Part shown: positions 18,406-27,598 of the stretch, piece after piece
Layout of the letters: each line of letters opens with the position of its first letter
How positions within the stretch are numbered: the stretch's first letter is position 1
NCBI RefSeq assembly: GCF_011320095.1
Contig: NZ_JAANOY010000016.1
Coordinates: 1 to 53,080 of the forward strand
Direction: 5' to 3'
DNA length: 53,080 nt
From: Cognatiluteimonas telluris
GTDB taxonomy: Bacteria > Pseudomonadota > Gammaproteobacteria > Xanthomonadales > Xanthomonadaceae
Notes under the pieces: generated by a model
Databases searched by the model: none
What the model was told of the DNA's origin: nothing
What the model saw: only the letters and a program-made list of their open reading frames with translations
Program-made: the position numbers and the translations under genes

Positions 18406-19740
18406 ATGACCGCTGCCCGCCCCGACGGTTTCCCTGCTTCCGCGCTGCATGGCGAGGCCGCGCTGCTGCGCGCGGTCGGCGCATTCGCGCTCACCGCCGC
18501 GGTGATCAACGTCATCGTCGGCGGCGGCATCTTCCGCATGCCGTCCGCGCTGTCTGCGCAGATGGGCTCGGCCGCGCCGCTGGCGCTCATCGCCGGCGCG
18601 CTGGCGATCATTCCGGTGGCGCTGTGTTTCGCCGCGGTCGGCAGCCGGGTGCAGGTCACCGGCGGTCCCTACAGCTATGTCAGCGCGACCTTCGGGCCGT
18701 TCGCCGGTTTCATCGCCGGCGCGCTGATGTGGATCAGCAACGTCACCTCCAGCGCCGGCGTCGCCGCGGCGCTGTCGCTGCAGGTCGCCAGCCTGGTGCC
18801 GGCGCTGGCGCCGCCGCTGCCGCGCGCGTTGCTGCTGACGGCGGTGTACCTGGCGTTGTTCGCACTCAATGCGTTTGGCGTGCGCTTGGGCGCGCGCGCG
18901 ATCACCGCCCTGGCCGCGCTGAAGCTGGCTCCGCTGTTCGCGCTGGCCGCGATCGGGATGTTCTTCGTCGACTGGCCGCAGGTGAGCTTCCTGCCATCGG
19001 CGGTGCCGTCGCTGGGCGCGCTGGGCGCATCGATGGCGCTGGTGATGTTCGCCTACTCGGGCATGGAGACCGCGCTGGTGCCGTCGGGCGAAGTCACCAA
19101 CCCGGCGCGCAGCGTCCCGCGCGCGGCGTTGATCGCGATCGTGCTGGTGGTGCTGCTGTACCTGGGCCTGCAGATCGTCGGCCAGGGCGTGCTCGGCGCA
19201 CGCCTGGGCACGAGCACGGTCCCGGTGGCGGCGACCGCGGGCGCGTTGTGGGCCCCAGGCAACGTGCTGCTGCTGGCCACCGCGGCGATCTCGATGACCG
19301 GTTTTTTGATGGGCAACCTGCTGGGAACCTCGCGGCTGGTGTTTGCGCTGGGTCGCGATGGCTACCTGCCCAGCGCCTTCGGCGACGTCACCCTGCGCCA
19401 CCGGGTGCCGATGCTGGCGCTGGTGGTGCACGCCGGGCTGGCATGGATGCTGTCGCTGGTCGGCAACTTCGATGCGCTGGCGCTGATTTCCGGCGGCGCG
19501 ATCTGCCTGGTCTACGGCCTGGTCGCGAGCAGCGCGTGGCGCGCGCAGCGGCGCGATCTGCGCCAGCACGGCACGCCATTCGTGCTGCCCGGGGGCTTCG
19601 CGATTCCCGCACTGGCGCTGGCGGCGATGGTGCTGATCGTGTCGACGCTGACAGCCAAGGAGTGGTCGGCGATCGCGATCGCGCTGGCGGTGCTGGTGGT
19701 GGTTTACGCCGCGCTCGCCTGGCGGCGGCGCGCGCGCTGA
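18406..19740 (+). CDS. APC-superfamily amino acid permease
   Basis: A 444-residue integral membrane transporter with about 12 hydrophobic helices. The first helix carries the unwound GGGIFRMPSAL motif near residue 38, typical of APC transporters for substrate backbone binding. GGPYSYVSATFGPFAGF (about 86) and FAYSGMETALVPSGEVTNP (about 214) are the next conserved segments. The substrate cannot be predicted. Start 18406 was chosen because the preceding in-frame sequence back to 18346 is not hydrophobic or family-like. The 276 bases upstream hold only GC-rich dyads. It converges with zapE 31 bases downstream. Confidence 0.88.
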   Translation: MTAARPDGFPASALHGEAALLRAVGAFALTAAVINVIVGGGIFRMPSALSAQMGSAAPLALIAGALAIIPVALCFAAVGSRVQVTGGPYSYVSATFGPFAGFIAGALMWISNVTSSAGVAAALSLQVASLVPALAPPLPRALLLTAVYLALFALNAFGVRLGARAITALAALKLAPLFALAAIGMFFVDWPQVSFLPSAVPSLGALGASMALVMFAYSGMETALVPSGEVTNPARSVPRAALIAIVLVVLLYLGLQIVGQGVLGARLGTSTVPVAATAGALWAPGNVLLLATAAISMTGFLMGNLLGTSRLVFALGRDGYLPSAFGDVTLRHRVPMLALVVHAGLAWMLSLVGNFDALALISGGAICLVYGLVASSAWRAQRRDLRQHGTPFVLPGGFAIPALALAAMVLIVSTLTAKEWSAIAIALAVLVVVYAALAWRRRAR

Positions 19741-19771
19741 GCGCGGTGCGCGCGGGTCGCGCGCGCCGGCT

Positions 19772-20869
19772 TCAGCCGCGGTGCTCGAGCGCGAGGTATT
19801 CGGCCGAGCGCATCTCGATCAGGCGCGAGGTCGTGCGTTCGAACGCGCCGGCAAGCCGCTCGCCCACGTACAGGGCCGGCGGCGGCGCGGCGGCGGTGCA
19901 GACCAGGTTGACGTGGCGATCGTAGAGCTCGTCGACCAGGGTGATGAAGCGGCGCGCGGCATCGTCGCGGCGGGCGTCGAACCGCGGGATGCCGCCGAGC
20001 AGCAGGGTATGGAACTCGCGCGCGACCTCGATGTAGTCGCCGGCCGCGCGCGGGCCTTCGCACAGCGCATCGAAGTCGAACCACACCAACCCCTTGCTGC
20101 GCGCGCGCACCGCGATGCGCCGCCCATCGATGTCGATGCCGGCGTCGCGATGCGCATCGTCGCCGCCCAGTGCATGCCAGCGTTCGTCCAGCCAGGCGTC
20201 GGATCCGGCATCCAGCGGCTGCCGGTAGACCGGCGAGCGGGTGAGTGCGCGCAAGCGGTAGTCGTGCGTGCTTTCCAGGTGCGATACAACGCAATGCTCT
20301 TCGATCTGCGCGATGGCCGGCAGGAAACGCGCGCGTTGCAGGCCGTCCCTGTACAGCTGCGCCGGCGGCGTATTGGAGGTGGTGACCAGCACCACGCCTT
20401 CGGCGAACAGGCGTTCGAGCAGGCGCCCGAGCAGCATCGCGTCGCCGATGTCGCTGACGAAGAATTCATCCAGAACCAATATCCGGTACTGCCGCCGCCA
20501 CTGGCGCGCGATCGTCGCCAGCGGATCGCGCTCGCCGGCATGCGCGCGCAGGGCGGCGTGGATTTCGCGCATGAAGCGGTGGAAGTGCGTGCGCCGCTTG
20601 TGCGCGATCGGCAGCCCGGCATACAGCAGGTCGACCAGGAAGGTCTTGCCGCGGCCGACGCCGCCCCACAGATACAAGCCCTGGATCGGCGGCACGCCGG
20701 CGCGCAACAGCCGCGACAGCCAGCCTGCCGACGGCGCGTCGACCAGCGCGACATGGATGCGGTCGAGCTCGCGCAGCGCCGCTGCCTGCGCCGGGTCGGC
20801 GTCCCAGTCGCCGCGTGCGACGCCGGCGGCATAGGCCTGCGACGGTGTCGCCACCCCGTCCGAGGTCAT
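19772..20869 (-). CDS. zapE: Cell division protein ZapE (AFG1-like ATPase)
   Basis: A 365-residue AAA-type P-loop ATPase of the AFG1/LACE1 family. In E. coli ZapE interacts with FtsZ and is needed for division under low oxygen or heat. Walker A GGVGRGKTFL is near residue 69 and Walker B ILVLDEFFVSDIGDAM near 129; VLVTTSNTPP (about 159) is sensor 1, and FDFDALCEGPRAAGDYIE is the conserved C-terminal lid. The ATG at 20869 overlaps the stop of the hydrolase gene upstream (ATGA), so the two are translationally coupled. Confidence 0.94.
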   Translation of the reverse strand: MTSDGVATPSQAYAAGVARGDWDADPAQAAALRELDRIHVALVDAPSAGWLSRLLRAGVPPIQGLYLWGGVGRGKTFLVDLLYAGLPIAHKRRTHFHRFMREIHAALRAHAGERDPLATIARQWRRQYRILVLDEFFVSDIGDAMLLGRLLERLFAEGVVLVTTSNTPPAQLYRDGLQRARFLPAIAQIEEHCVVSHLESTHDYRLRALTRSPVYRQPLDAGSDAWLDERWHALGGDDAHRDAGIDIDGRRIAVRARSKGLVWFDFDALCEGPRAAGDYIEVAREFHTLLLGGIPRFDARRDDAARRFITLVDELYDRHVNLVCTAAAPPPALYVGERLAGAFERTTSRLIEMRSAEYLALEHRG

Positions 20870-21528
20870 GCGGCGCTGGGCAGCCAGGGCCGCACCCCGT
20901 TCTTCACCGCGCCGCGCAGGTCCATCAGCCGGCGATGGAAGAAATGGCTGGTGTCGGGCATGCGCACCAGCTGCGGCGGCGTGGCCATCGCTTCGATCCA
21001 GGCGTAGACCGCCTGCGGATCGACGATTTCATCGGCCTCGCCCTGGATCACCAGCCACGGACAGGTCGGCAGGAGGAGCGCATCGAAGTCCCAGCTGCGC
21101 CGCACCGGGGGCGCGATCGACAACATGAAGGCCGGTTGCAACGTCGGCGCGGCACGCAGGGCCACGTAGGCGCCGAAGCTGAAACCGCCCAGCCACAGCG
21201 CCGCGGCCGGGCGTTGCGCGCGCACCCAGCTGGCGACCGCGACCAGGTCTTCGGTCTCGCCATTGCCGTCGTCGAAGTGGCCCTGCGAGGCGCCGACGCC
21301 GCGGAAGTTGAAGCGCACGGTATCGACGCCGACCTCGCGCAGCGCGCGCGTGGCCATGGTGACGACCTTGTTGTGCATGGTGCCGCCTTCGGTCGGCAAC
21401 GGGTGGCAGAACACCGCGACCGCCGGGACCGGCGGGCCTTCGGCCGGATCCACCGCCAGTTCCAGCGCGCCGGCGGGGCCGTCGAGCAGCACGCTGGCAG
21501 GTTCGGTCGGGAAGGAAGGCGCGGGCAT
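20866..21528 (-). CDS. Alpha/beta-hydrolase (YsgA/CC3-like, DUF-type serine hydrolase)
   Basis: A 220-residue alpha/beta-hydrolase. The nucleophile elbow GGFSFGAYVAL (about residue 107) gives Ser in GxSxG. FCHPLPTEGGTMHNKV near 36 is the oxyanion HP...GGT motif, and HFFHRRL near 199 carries the probable catalytic His. Proteins of this type are widespread in proteobacteria next to zapE-like genes; the substrate is unknown. Start 21528 lies exactly six bases downstream of a TATCAT hexamer, consistent with a leaderless mRNA. The longer frame to 21618 has no family-like residues. Confidence 0.88.
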   Translation of the reverse strand: MPAPSFPTEPASVLLDGPAGALELAVDPAEGPPVPAVAVFCHPLPTEGGTMHNKVVTMATRALREVGVDTVRFNFRGVGASQGHFDDGNGETEDLVAVASWVRAQRPAAALWLGGFSFGAYVALRAAPTLQPAFMLSIAPPVRRSWDFDALLLPTCPWLVIQGEADEIVDPQAVYAWIEAMATPPQLVRMPDTSHFFHRRLMDLRGAVKNGVRPWLPSAA

Positions 21529-21534
21529 CGCGCC

Positions 21535-21540
21535 ATGATA
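21535..21540 (-). promoter_or_regulatory. Candidate -10 element for a leaderless hydrolase-zapE mRNA
   Basis: TATCAT (five of six to TATAAT) lies in the intergenic gap, followed by six bases (GGCGCG) and the ATG at 21528, so the start codon is at the expected +1. No good -35 hexamer is visible. Confidence 0.45.
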
Positions 21541-21637
21541 ACGGGCGGGCCGGGAGCGCCCTGTCTGCGTGTGGCGATGGTCCCACGCAGACGTTTCGAC
21601 GCCGGGCAATGCTGGCATTGCGCGAGCTTGCAGAAGC

Positions 21638-21699
21638 GCTTCAGTCGCGGCCGCGGCGAACGACGGTGGCGGCGGGAAAGCGCGCGGCTGAAGCCGCGC
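21638..21699. repeat. REP-like inverted repeat (GCTTCAG...CTGAAGC family)
   Basis: GCTTCAGTCGCG on the left pairs imperfectly with CGCGCGGCTGAAGC on the right, downstream of the cytochrome gene. Similar elements occur at 23421-23475 and near 50390-50412. It is a dispersed intergenic repeat. Confidence 0.6.
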
Positions 21700-21722
21700 C
21701 GACGCTGGTCCGACGTGCCGCG

Positions 21723-22262
21723 TTACTTGATCTGGCCCAGCATCCAGTCGACGGTGGCCTTGACCTGGTCATCGGTCAGCGCCGGGTTGCCGCCCTTGGG
21801 CGGCATCACGCCGCCGTCGGGGCCGTGGAAGCCCTCGATCGCGTGCTGGTACAGGGTGTCCTTGCCCTGCGCGATGCGCGCTGCCCAGTGCGCCTTGTCC
21901 AGGGTCGGCGCCATGCCGGCACCGGAGGTGTGGCAGCCGGTGCACAGGTTGTTGAAGATCACCGAGCCGTCGGTCGTGCCGCCGTAGGCGACCTGCGAGG
22001 CGGCGGCGGCCTGTGCGGCGGCCGAAGCGGCGGCCTGCGCCGCGGCACCGGTGGCGCCGGCATAGACCGCGCCCAGAGGCTCGATGCGGTCCTGGGTGCG
22101 CTGCGCCGCGATGGGCGAGACTTCGGCCGGAATCGCGCTGTTGAGGTGATAGGCCAGCAACTGCAGCCCGGCGGTCAACAGCACCAGGAAGCCAATCACC
22201 ATGGCGAATTTCTTGAGGAAGTCGAGGTCGTAGTTGCGCACGATCCACCTTGTCGCGGCCAT
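21723..22262 (-). CDS. Membrane-anchored cytochrome c5-like protein
   Basis: A 179-residue monoheme c-type cytochrome. An uncleaved N-terminal helix (about residues 17-38) is followed by an Ala/Gln-rich periplasmic linker (about 65-92) and a heme domain. Heme is attached at CTGCH near residue 107, and the distal Met ligand is probably in GGVMPPKGG near 150. It fits the cytochrome c5/CccB class of periplasmic electron carriers that feed terminal oxidases. Length and architecture match the family, with a longer linker than usual. It lies leftward of tRNA-Arg, 64 bases from its 3' end. Confidence 0.9.
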   Translation of the reverse strand: MAATRWIVRNYDLDFLKKFAMVIGFLVLLTAGLQLLAYHLNSAIPAEVSPIAAQRTQDRIEPLGAVYAGATGAAAQAAASAAAQAAAASQVAYGGTTDGSVIFNNLCTGCHTSGAGMAPTLDKAHWAARIAQGKDTLYQHAIEGFHGPDGGVMPPKGGNPALTDDQVKATVDWMLGQIK

Positions 22263-22325
22263 GCCGCTGGGTCTTGAGGGGCCTGCAACCGGCTACGGCC
22301 GCGGAGCCAACCATTGTGGTGCTAA

Positions 22326-22402
22326 TGGCGCGCCCGGAGGGATTCGAACCCCCGACCAATGGCTTCGGAAGCCACTACTCTATCCGGCTGAGCTACGGGC
22401 GC
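22326..22402 (-). tRNA. tRNA-Arg (anticodon CCG)
   Basis: A complete 77-base tRNA on the minus strand. The acceptor stem GCGCCCG pairs with CGGGCGC, followed by a G discriminator and an encoded CCA end. The D-arm is GCTC...GAGT. The anticodon arm is GTGGC-TTCCGAA-GCCAT, with anticodon CCG reading CGG (Arg). The T-arm is GGGGG-TTCGAAT-CCCTC, with a normal TTCGA loop. No intron or mismatch of note. It is a single gene, not part of a cluster. Confidence 0.97.
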
Positions 22403-22486
22403 GAGGCCGTTCCGCGAGCCTAGGCACGCGCAGGAGGCGCATTCTCGCATGATCGTGCGAATCGGCGCGAGCCGCGCGCCAGTTGC

Positions 22487-22492
22487 TAGGCT
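22487..22492 (+). promoter_or_regulatory. Candidate -10 element for a leaderless ubiA mRNA
   Basis: TAGGCT within GTTGCTAGGCT (the same decamer TTGCTAGGCT occurs at the mreB promoter, 1391-1400) is followed by GGCGCG and the ubiA ATG at 22499. The spacing puts the ATG at +1. Confidence 0.45.
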
Positions 22493-22498
22493 GGCGCG

Positions 22499-23404
22499 AT
22501 GAGCTACGAGCGCTACGCGCCGCCGCCCGCCCCGCCGCCGCCGACCCCGCCGACGCGGCTGTCGCTGTACTGGGCGCTGGTGCGCGGCAATCGGCCGATC
22601 GGCTGGCTGCTGCTGCTGTGGCCGACCTGGTGGGGGCTGTGGATCGCCGCCGGCGGGGTGCCGCCATGGTGGCCGTGGCTGGTGTTCACCGCCGGGGTGT
22701 GGCTGACGCGCTCGGCCGGTTGCGTGATCAACGACTATGCCGACCGCTGGCTGGATCCGCAGGTCGAGCGCACCCGAGACCGCCCGCTCGCCACCGGCGC
22801 GGTGTCCGGGCGCGAGGCACTGGCGGTGTTCGCGGCGCTGATGCTGGTCGCCTTCGCGCTGGTGCTGACGCTCAACCGGCTGACCGTGCTGCTGAGCGTC
22901 GTCGGCGTGCTGCTCGCGGCCAGCTATCCCTACCTCAAGCGCTACACCTACCTGCCGCAGGTGTACCTGGGGATGGCCTTCGGCTGGGGCATCCCGATGG
23001 CGTTCGCCGCGGTGCAGGGCCACGTGCCGGCGGTGGCCTGGGTGCTGTACATGGCCAACATCTTCTGGGCCACCGGTTACGACACCTGGTATGCGATGGT
23101 CGACCGCGACGACGACCTGCGCGCCGGCGCGAAGTCGACCGCGATCCTTTTCGGCGATGCCGACCTGGTCGCCCTGGGCGTGCTGTACGCGATGACCTTC
23201 GCCGCGCTCGCGCTGGTCGGGCAACGCGCGCAGCTCGGGCGCTATTACTGGTATGGGCTCGGCGCGGCGCTGCTGCTGGTGGGCTACGAATTCCTGATCG
23301 CCCGGCATCGGCAACGCGACGCGTGTTTCCGCGCGTTCCTGCACAACCACTGGGTCGGTGCGACGATCTTCGCGGGTATTGCCGCCGATTACGCGTTGCG
23401 CTGA
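22499..23404 (+). CDS. ubiA: 4-hydroxybenzoate octaprenyltransferase UbiA
   Basis: A 301-residue, mostly helical membrane prenyltransferase that attaches the polyprenyl tail to 4-hydroxybenzoate in ubiquinone biosynthesis. The two Asp-rich motifs are clear: [20 protein letters not shown] near residue 78 and [15 protein letters not shown] near 200, which bind Mg-diphosphate. About eight or nine transmembrane helices and the length are normal. There is no Shine-Dalgarno sequence before the ATG. It is followed by a REP-like element and then convergent comF. Confidence 0.95.
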   Translation: MSYERYAPPPAPPPPTPPTRLSLYWALVRGNRPIGWLLLLWPTWWGLWIAAGGVPPWWPWLVFTAGVWLTRSAGCVINDYADRWLDPQVERTRDRPLATGAVSGREALAVFAALMLVAFALVLTLNRLTVLLSVVGVLLAASYPYLKRYTYLPQVYLGMAFGWGIPMAFAAVQGHVPAVAWVLYMANIFWATGYDTWYAMVDRDDDLRAGAKSTAILFGDADLVALGVLYAMTFAALALVGQRAQLGRYYWYGLGAALLLVGYEFLIARHRQRDACFRAFLHNHWVGATIFAGIAADYALR

Positions 23405-23420
23405 GGCCGAGGCTTTCGCG

Positions 23421-23475
23421 AGCTCCTTCAGTCGTCCAGCGGCACGAAGCGCTCGCGGCTGAAGCCGCTCCTACC
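23421..23475. repeat. REP-like repeat between ubiA and comF
   Basis: CTTCAGTCG... and ...CGCGGCTGAAGCCGCTCCTACC form a dyad. The tail GCGGCTGAAGCCGCTCCTAC is typical of a dispersed Xanthomonadaceae/Pseudomonas intergenic element, and part of it recurs at 36861-36865 and 21686-21699. It lies between convergent genes, where it may also stop transcription. Confidence 0.6.
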
Positions 23476-23524
23476 AGGGGAAGCGGCGGCCCCGCACAAA
23501 CCGGACCGCCCGGGCGGTCCGTTG

Positions 23525-24256
23525 CTACGGCACCCGCGCGCAGACCCAGGCATCGACGCGCTGGACGCCGGCGCGCCGCAGCGCTTTCGCCGCGGCGTGG
23601 AGGGTGGCGCCGGTGGTCATGACGTCATCCACCAGCGCGACGTGCGCCGGCAGGGCCATCCCCGCCGGCACGTGGAAGGCGTCGCGCAGGTTGCGCTGCC
23701 GGTCGGTGGCGTTGGCCTGCTCGGACTGCGGCGCGGTGGCCTTGCGCCGGCGCAGCAGCTCCTCGCGCAATGGCAGCCCGAACTGGCGTGCGAGCGGCCG
23801 CGCCAGTTCCAGCGCCTGGTCGTAACCGCGACGGCGCAGGCGCGCGGCATGCAGCGGGACTGGGACGATCGCATCGGGTTGCGGCGCTCGCGCGCAGGCC
23901 TGCGCCATCAACTGCGACAGCAGCCGCCCGGCGGTGAGGTCGCCATGGAACTTCAGCCGCGGCAGCAGCCGGTCCAGCGGCCGCGCATACACGAAGGCCG
24001 CATGCACCTGCGCCAGTGGCGGCGGCGCCTGCAAACAGCCGCCACAGGCCACCGCCGGCGCTGGAAGCGGCAGCGCGCAGCTCGGGCAGGCGGTGCCCAG
24101 CCACGGCAAGGCGTCCGCGCAGTCGGGACACAGGTCGCGCGCGCCGTCGCCGCGCTCGCCGCAGGCCAGGCAGCGCGGCGGCCACAGCGCGCCCAGCAGG
24201 CGCGCGAAGCGGCCGTCAACCGGGCGCGGGTGGATCGGGTTGACAGTGGCGGGCAT
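23525..24256 (-). CDS. comF: ComF family protein (competence-related phosphoribosyltransferase fold)
   Basis: A 243-residue protein with an N-terminal zinc-ribbon region (CLACGE, CPDC, CPSC and CGGC pairs within residues 28-75) and a C-terminal type I PRTase domain with the PRPP loop [14 protein letters not shown] near residue 210. ComF proteins assist natural transformation; the equivalent in E. coli is GntX. Start 24256 is chosen over 24481 because the extra N-terminus would overlap divergent bioB. Only 49 bases separate it from bioB, the same divergent order as in many gammaproteobacteria. Confidence 0.92.
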   Translation of the reverse strand: MPATVNPIHPRPVDGRFARLLGALWPPRCLACGERGDGARDLCPDCADALPWLGTACPSCALPLPAPAVACGGCLQAPPPLAQVHAAFVYARPLDRLLPRLKFHGDLTAGRLLSQLMAQACARAPQPDAIVPVPLHAARLRRRGYDQALELARPLARQFGLPLREELLRRRKATAPQSEQANATDRQRNLRDAFHVPAGMALPAHVALVDDVMTTGATLHAAAKALRRAGVQRVDAWVCARVP

Positions 24257-24305
24257 GGTTTCCAGACTGCCTGGCTCGCCCCGCGCCCGCAGTCGGAAAA
24301 CGCCC

Positions 24306-25358
24306 ATGCCTGACGTCAGCATCGCCCTCGCCACCGCGCCGCTGCGCCACGACTGGTCGCGCGAGGAGGTGCTGGCCCTGTTCGCGCTGCCGTTCACCGA
24401 GTTGCTGCATCGCGCCGGCAGCGTGCACCGGGAGTGCTTCGATCCGGCCGAGATCCAGGTCAGCACGCTGCTGTCGGTCAAGACCGGCGGTTGCCCCGAG
24501 GACTGCGGCTACTGCCCGCAGGCCGCGCGCTACCACACCGGTGTCGACGCCACCAAGCTGATGGAAACCGGTGCGGTGGTGGAGAAGGCCAGGCAGGCCA
24601 AGGCCGCCGGCGCCTCGCGATTCTGCATGGGCGCGGCGTGGCGCTCGCCCAAGGATCGCGACATCCCGAAGGTCGCCGCGATGATCCGCGAGGTGAAGGC
24701 GCTGGGCCTGGAGACCTGCGCCACCCTGGGCATGCTCAGCGATACCCAGGCGCACGCGCTCAAGGACGCGGGCCTGGACTACTACAACCACAACCTCGAC
24801 ACCGCGCCGGAGTTCTACGGCGAGATCATCCACACCCGCGAGTTCCAGGATCGGCTGGACACGCTGTCGCACGTGCGCGACGCTGGCATGAAGACCTGCT
24901 GCGGCGGCATCGTCGGCATGGGCGAGAGCCGTGAACAAAGGGCGGGCCTGCTGCAGACGCTGGCCACCCTGCCGGCGCATCCGGATTCGGTGCCGATCAA
25001 CCGCCTGGTGCAGGTCGCCGGTACGCCGCTGGCGGGCACCGCGGAACTGGATCCGTTCGAATTCGTGCGCACGATTGCGGTAGCACGGATCCTGATGCCG
25101 AAGTCGATGGTGCGGCTGTCGGCCGGGCGCGAATCGATGTCCGACGAGTTGCAGGCGCTGTGTTTCGCTGCCGGCGCCAACTCGATCTTCTACGGCGAAA
25201 AGCTCCTCACCACCGGCAACCCGGACACCGGGCGCGACCTGGCGCTGTTCGCACGCCTCGGATTGCGGCCGATGGCGGTGCGGGTCGACGCTGCCGACCA
25301 CGATCACGCCGGCACCGTGCACGCCTCGATCACCGACCATCCCGCGGTCGCGGCCTGA
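24306..25358 (+). CDS. bioB: Biotin synthase BioB
   Basis: A 350-residue radical SAM enzyme that inserts sulfur into dethiobiotin, the last step of biotin synthesis. The 4Fe-4S SAM motif CPEDCGYC is at about residues 64-71. [13 protein letters not shown] near 160 and the [2Fe-2S] ligands (Cys in FCMG, Cys in TCATLG, Cys in [12 protein letters not shown], and Arg in [11 protein letters not shown]) are all present, so it should be active. It is the first gene of a tight biotin operon; bioF starts three bases after the stop. No BirA-type operator palindrome is obvious in the 49-base comF-bioB gap. Confidence 0.97.
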   Translation: MPDVSIALATAPLRHDWSREEVLALFALPFTELLHRAGSVHRECFDPAEIQVSTLLSVKTGGCPEDCGYCPQAARYHTGVDATKLMETGAVVEKARQAKAAGASRFCMGAAWRSPKDRDIPKVAAMIREVKALGLETCATLGMLSDTQAHALKDAGLDYYNHNLDTAPEFYGEIIHTREFQDRLDTLSHVRDAGMKTCCGGIVGMGESREQRAGLLQTLATLPAHPDSVPINRLVQVAGTPLAGTAELDPFEFVRTIAVARILMPKSMVRLSAGRESMSDELQALCFAAGANSIFYGEKLLTTGNPDTGRDLALFARLGLRPMAVRVDAADHDHAGTVHASITDHPAVAA

Positions 25359-25361
25359 GCC

Positions 25362-26582
25362 ATGCGCCCGCGCCTGGACGAACGCATCCAAGCCCAGCGT
25401 GCCGAACGCATCGCGCTCGGCCGCAGCCGCGAGCGGCGCATCGTCAGCCGCCGCGACGGCGTGCGCTGCCTGGTGCTCGACGCGCATGGCGACGGCCGCT
25501 GGCTGGTGAATTTCTGCAGCAACGACTACCTGGGCCTGTCGCAGCAGTTCGCCGTGACCGAAGCGATGCAGGACACTGCGTCGCGCGAAGGCGCCGGCGG
25601 CATCGGCTCGCACCTGGTGTGCGGCCACCACGCCACCCATGACGCGCTCGAACGCGAGCTCGCCGACTGGCTCGGCGCGCCGCGCGCGCTGCTTTTCGGC
25701 AGCGGCTTCACCGCCAACCTCGCGGTGATGCAGGCGCTGCTGCGCCCGGGCGACCTGTGCGTGCAGGACAAGGCCAACCACGCCAGCCTGATCGATGCCG
25801 CGCGCCTGGCCGGTTGCACGCTGCGCCGTTATCCGCATGCCGACGCCGATGGCGCGCTGCGGCAGTTGCGTTCCGTGCCCGAGCCGACGGCGATGTTGGC
25901 CACCGACGGCGTCTTCAGCATGGATGGCGATGTCGCCCCGTTGCGCCGGCTGGCACTGGCCGCGCGCGTGCAGCAGGCGACGTTCTATGTCGACGATGCG
26001 CATGGCATCGGCGTGCTCGGCCCCGAAGGCCGCGGCAGCGTCGCCGCCGCGCAGCTGGGCGTGGCGGAAGTGCCGTTGCAGCTGGCGACGCTGGGCAAGG
26101 CCTTGGGCAGTTACGGCGCGGTCGTCTTCGGCGACGACGCGCTGGTCGCGCACCTGGCAGAAACCGCGCGTCCCTACCTCTACACCACCGCGTTGCCGCC
26201 GCCGCTTGCGGCCGCATCGCTGGCCGCGGTGCGGCTGGCGCGCAAGGACCACTGGCGGCGCGAGAAACTCGCCGGCCTGATCGATCGCTTCAAGCGCGGC
26301 GCCGCCCGGCGCGGCCTGTCGCTGCTGCCTTCGGACAGCGCAATCCAGCCGCTGCTGTGCGGCGACAACGCGCGCGCGCTGGCGCTGGCCGCCGCGCTGG
26401 AAACGCGCGGCTTCTGGGTCGCCGCGATCCGGCCGCCGACCGTGCCCGAAGGCGGCGCGCGCCTGCGCATCACCCTCAGCGCCGGGCACGCCGATGCCGA
26501 CGTCGACCGCCTGCTCGACGCGCTGACGCACGCGTCCGAGGCGATCGGCGCGCAGCGCCACGCGCCGGCACTGCCGGCGTGA
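25362..26582 (+). CDS. bioF: 8-amino-7-oxononanoate synthase BioF
   Basis: A 406-residue PLP-dependent alpha-oxoamine synthase that condenses pimeloyl-ACP with alanine. The PLP lysine lies in [11 protein letters not shown] near residue 248. [10 protein letters not shown] (about 50), [11 protein letters not shown] (about 80), GSGFTANL (about 110) and [11 protein letters not shown] (about 210) are family landmarks. The stop TGA overlaps the GTG start of the following transporter gene (GTGA, 26579-26582), so translation is coupled. Confidence 0.97.
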   Translation: MRPRLDERIQAQRAERIALGRSRERRIVSRRDGVRCLVLDAHGDGRWLVNFCSNDYLGLSQQFAVTEAMQDTASREGAGGIGSHLVCGHHATHDALERELADWLGAPRALLFGSGFTANLAVMQALLRPGDLCVQDKANHASLIDAARLAGCTLRRYPHADADGALRQLRSVPEPTAMLATDGVFSMDGDVAPLRRLALAARVQQATFYVDDAHGIGVLGPEGRGSVAAAQLGVAEVPLQLATLGKALGSYGAVVFGDDALVAHLAETARPYLYTTALPPPLAAASLAAVRLARKDHWRREKLAGLIDRFKRGAARRGLSLLPSDSAIQPLLCGDNARALALAAALETRGFWVAAIRPPTVPEGGARLRITLSAGHADADVDRLLDALTHASEAIGAQRHAPALPA

Positions 26583-27598
26583 CCGCGACGCGACACACCC
26601 GCCGCCAGGGCCTGGCGGCGATTGCGATTGCCTTGCTGGCGGCGCTGTTCTTCACCTTCACCTATGTCTTCAACCGCGCGATCGCAACCGATGGCGGGCA
26701 TTGGGCGTGGACGGCGTCGCTGCGCTACCTGCTGACGCTGCCGATGCTGTTGCCGCTGATGCGCTGGCAGGGCGGGATCGGGCCGGTGTGGCGCGCGCTG
26801 CGTGCGCATCCGTGGCCGTGGCTGGCCTGCAGCGGACTGGGCTTCGTGCTGTTCTACGTATTGCTGGCGTATGCGGCGGGCAGCGGGCCGTCGTGGCTGG
26901 TCGCCGGCTCGTTCCAGTTCACCGTGATCGCCGGCATGCTGTGCGCGCCGCTGGTCTATCGCTTCACCGCCGCGGACGATCCGCGCCGCCGGATTCCGCG
27001 CGCCGCGCTGGCGGTCGGCGTGCTGATCCTGGTCGGCGTGCTGCTGTTGCAACTGGGCCATGCGCACGGACACCTGGATCGCGACGGCTGGATCGCGCTG
27101 GCCTGCGTGCTCGGCTCGGCGGTGCTGTATCCGCTGGGCAATCGCCTGCTGTTGTTGCACCTGGAGCGCACGGGCGAAACCCTCAACGCGACGCAGCGCG
27201 TGTTCGGCATGACCCTGGCCAGCCAGCCGCTGTGGTGGCTGGTGGCGGCTTTCGCCTGGCAGCAGGCGGGCGCGCCGTCGCCGCCGCAGTTGTGGCTCGC
27301 CGCCGGCGTCGCGCTCAGTGCGGGGGTGATCGCGACGATCCTGTTCTTCCAGGCCACCGGCATGGTCCAGCACAACCCGGTGGCGCTGGGCGCGGCCGAG
27401 GCGATGCAGGCCGCCGAACTGCTGTTCGCCACCGGCCTGGGCGTCGGCATGCTGCGCGAGCCGTGGCCGCAGGGCGTCGCCTTGTGGGGTGCGTTGCTGG
27501 TGATCGCGGGAATCATCGCGTTCGCGTGGGTGGTCGCGCATCCGGCGACGTCATCTTCCGCCCAGGCGCAGGCCCTGTGCGCGGACCGCGGCGCATGA
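26579..27598 (+). CDS. DMT-superfamily (EmrE/PF13536-type) transporter inside the biotin operon
   Basis: A 339-residue integral membrane protein with about ten helices in two repeats, of the drug/metabolite transporter superfamily. The first helix has [16 protein letters not shown], and the pair fold continues to the conserved [20 protein letters not shown] segment near residue 258. The start is a GTG within the bioF stop (GTGA). The stop overlaps the bioH ATG (ATGA, 27595-27598), so it is fully embedded in the operon. The substrate is not known. Its place invites a role in moving biotin, a precursor or a related metabolite, but that is only a guess from context. Confidence 0.82.
   Translation: MTATRHTRRQGLAAIAIALLAALFFTFTYVFNRAIATDGGHWAWTASLRYLLTLPMLLPLMRWQGGIGPVWRALRAHPWPWLACSGLGFVLFYVLLAYAAGSGPSWLVAGSFQFTVIAGMLCAPLVYRFTAADDPRRRIPRAALAVGVLILVGVLLLQLGHAHGHLDRDGWIALACVLGSAVLYPLGNRLLLLHLERTGETLNATQRVFGMTLASQPLWWLVAAFAWQQAGAPSPPQLWLAAGVALSAGVIATILFFQATGMVQHNPVALGAAEAMQAAELLFATGLGVGMLREPWPQGVALWGALLVIAGIIAFAWVVAHPATSSSAQAQALCADRGA

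Noticed and set aside
24257-24305. BirA operator in the comF-bioB gap
   Set aside because: Only 49 bases long, with no TTGTAAACC-type palindrome.
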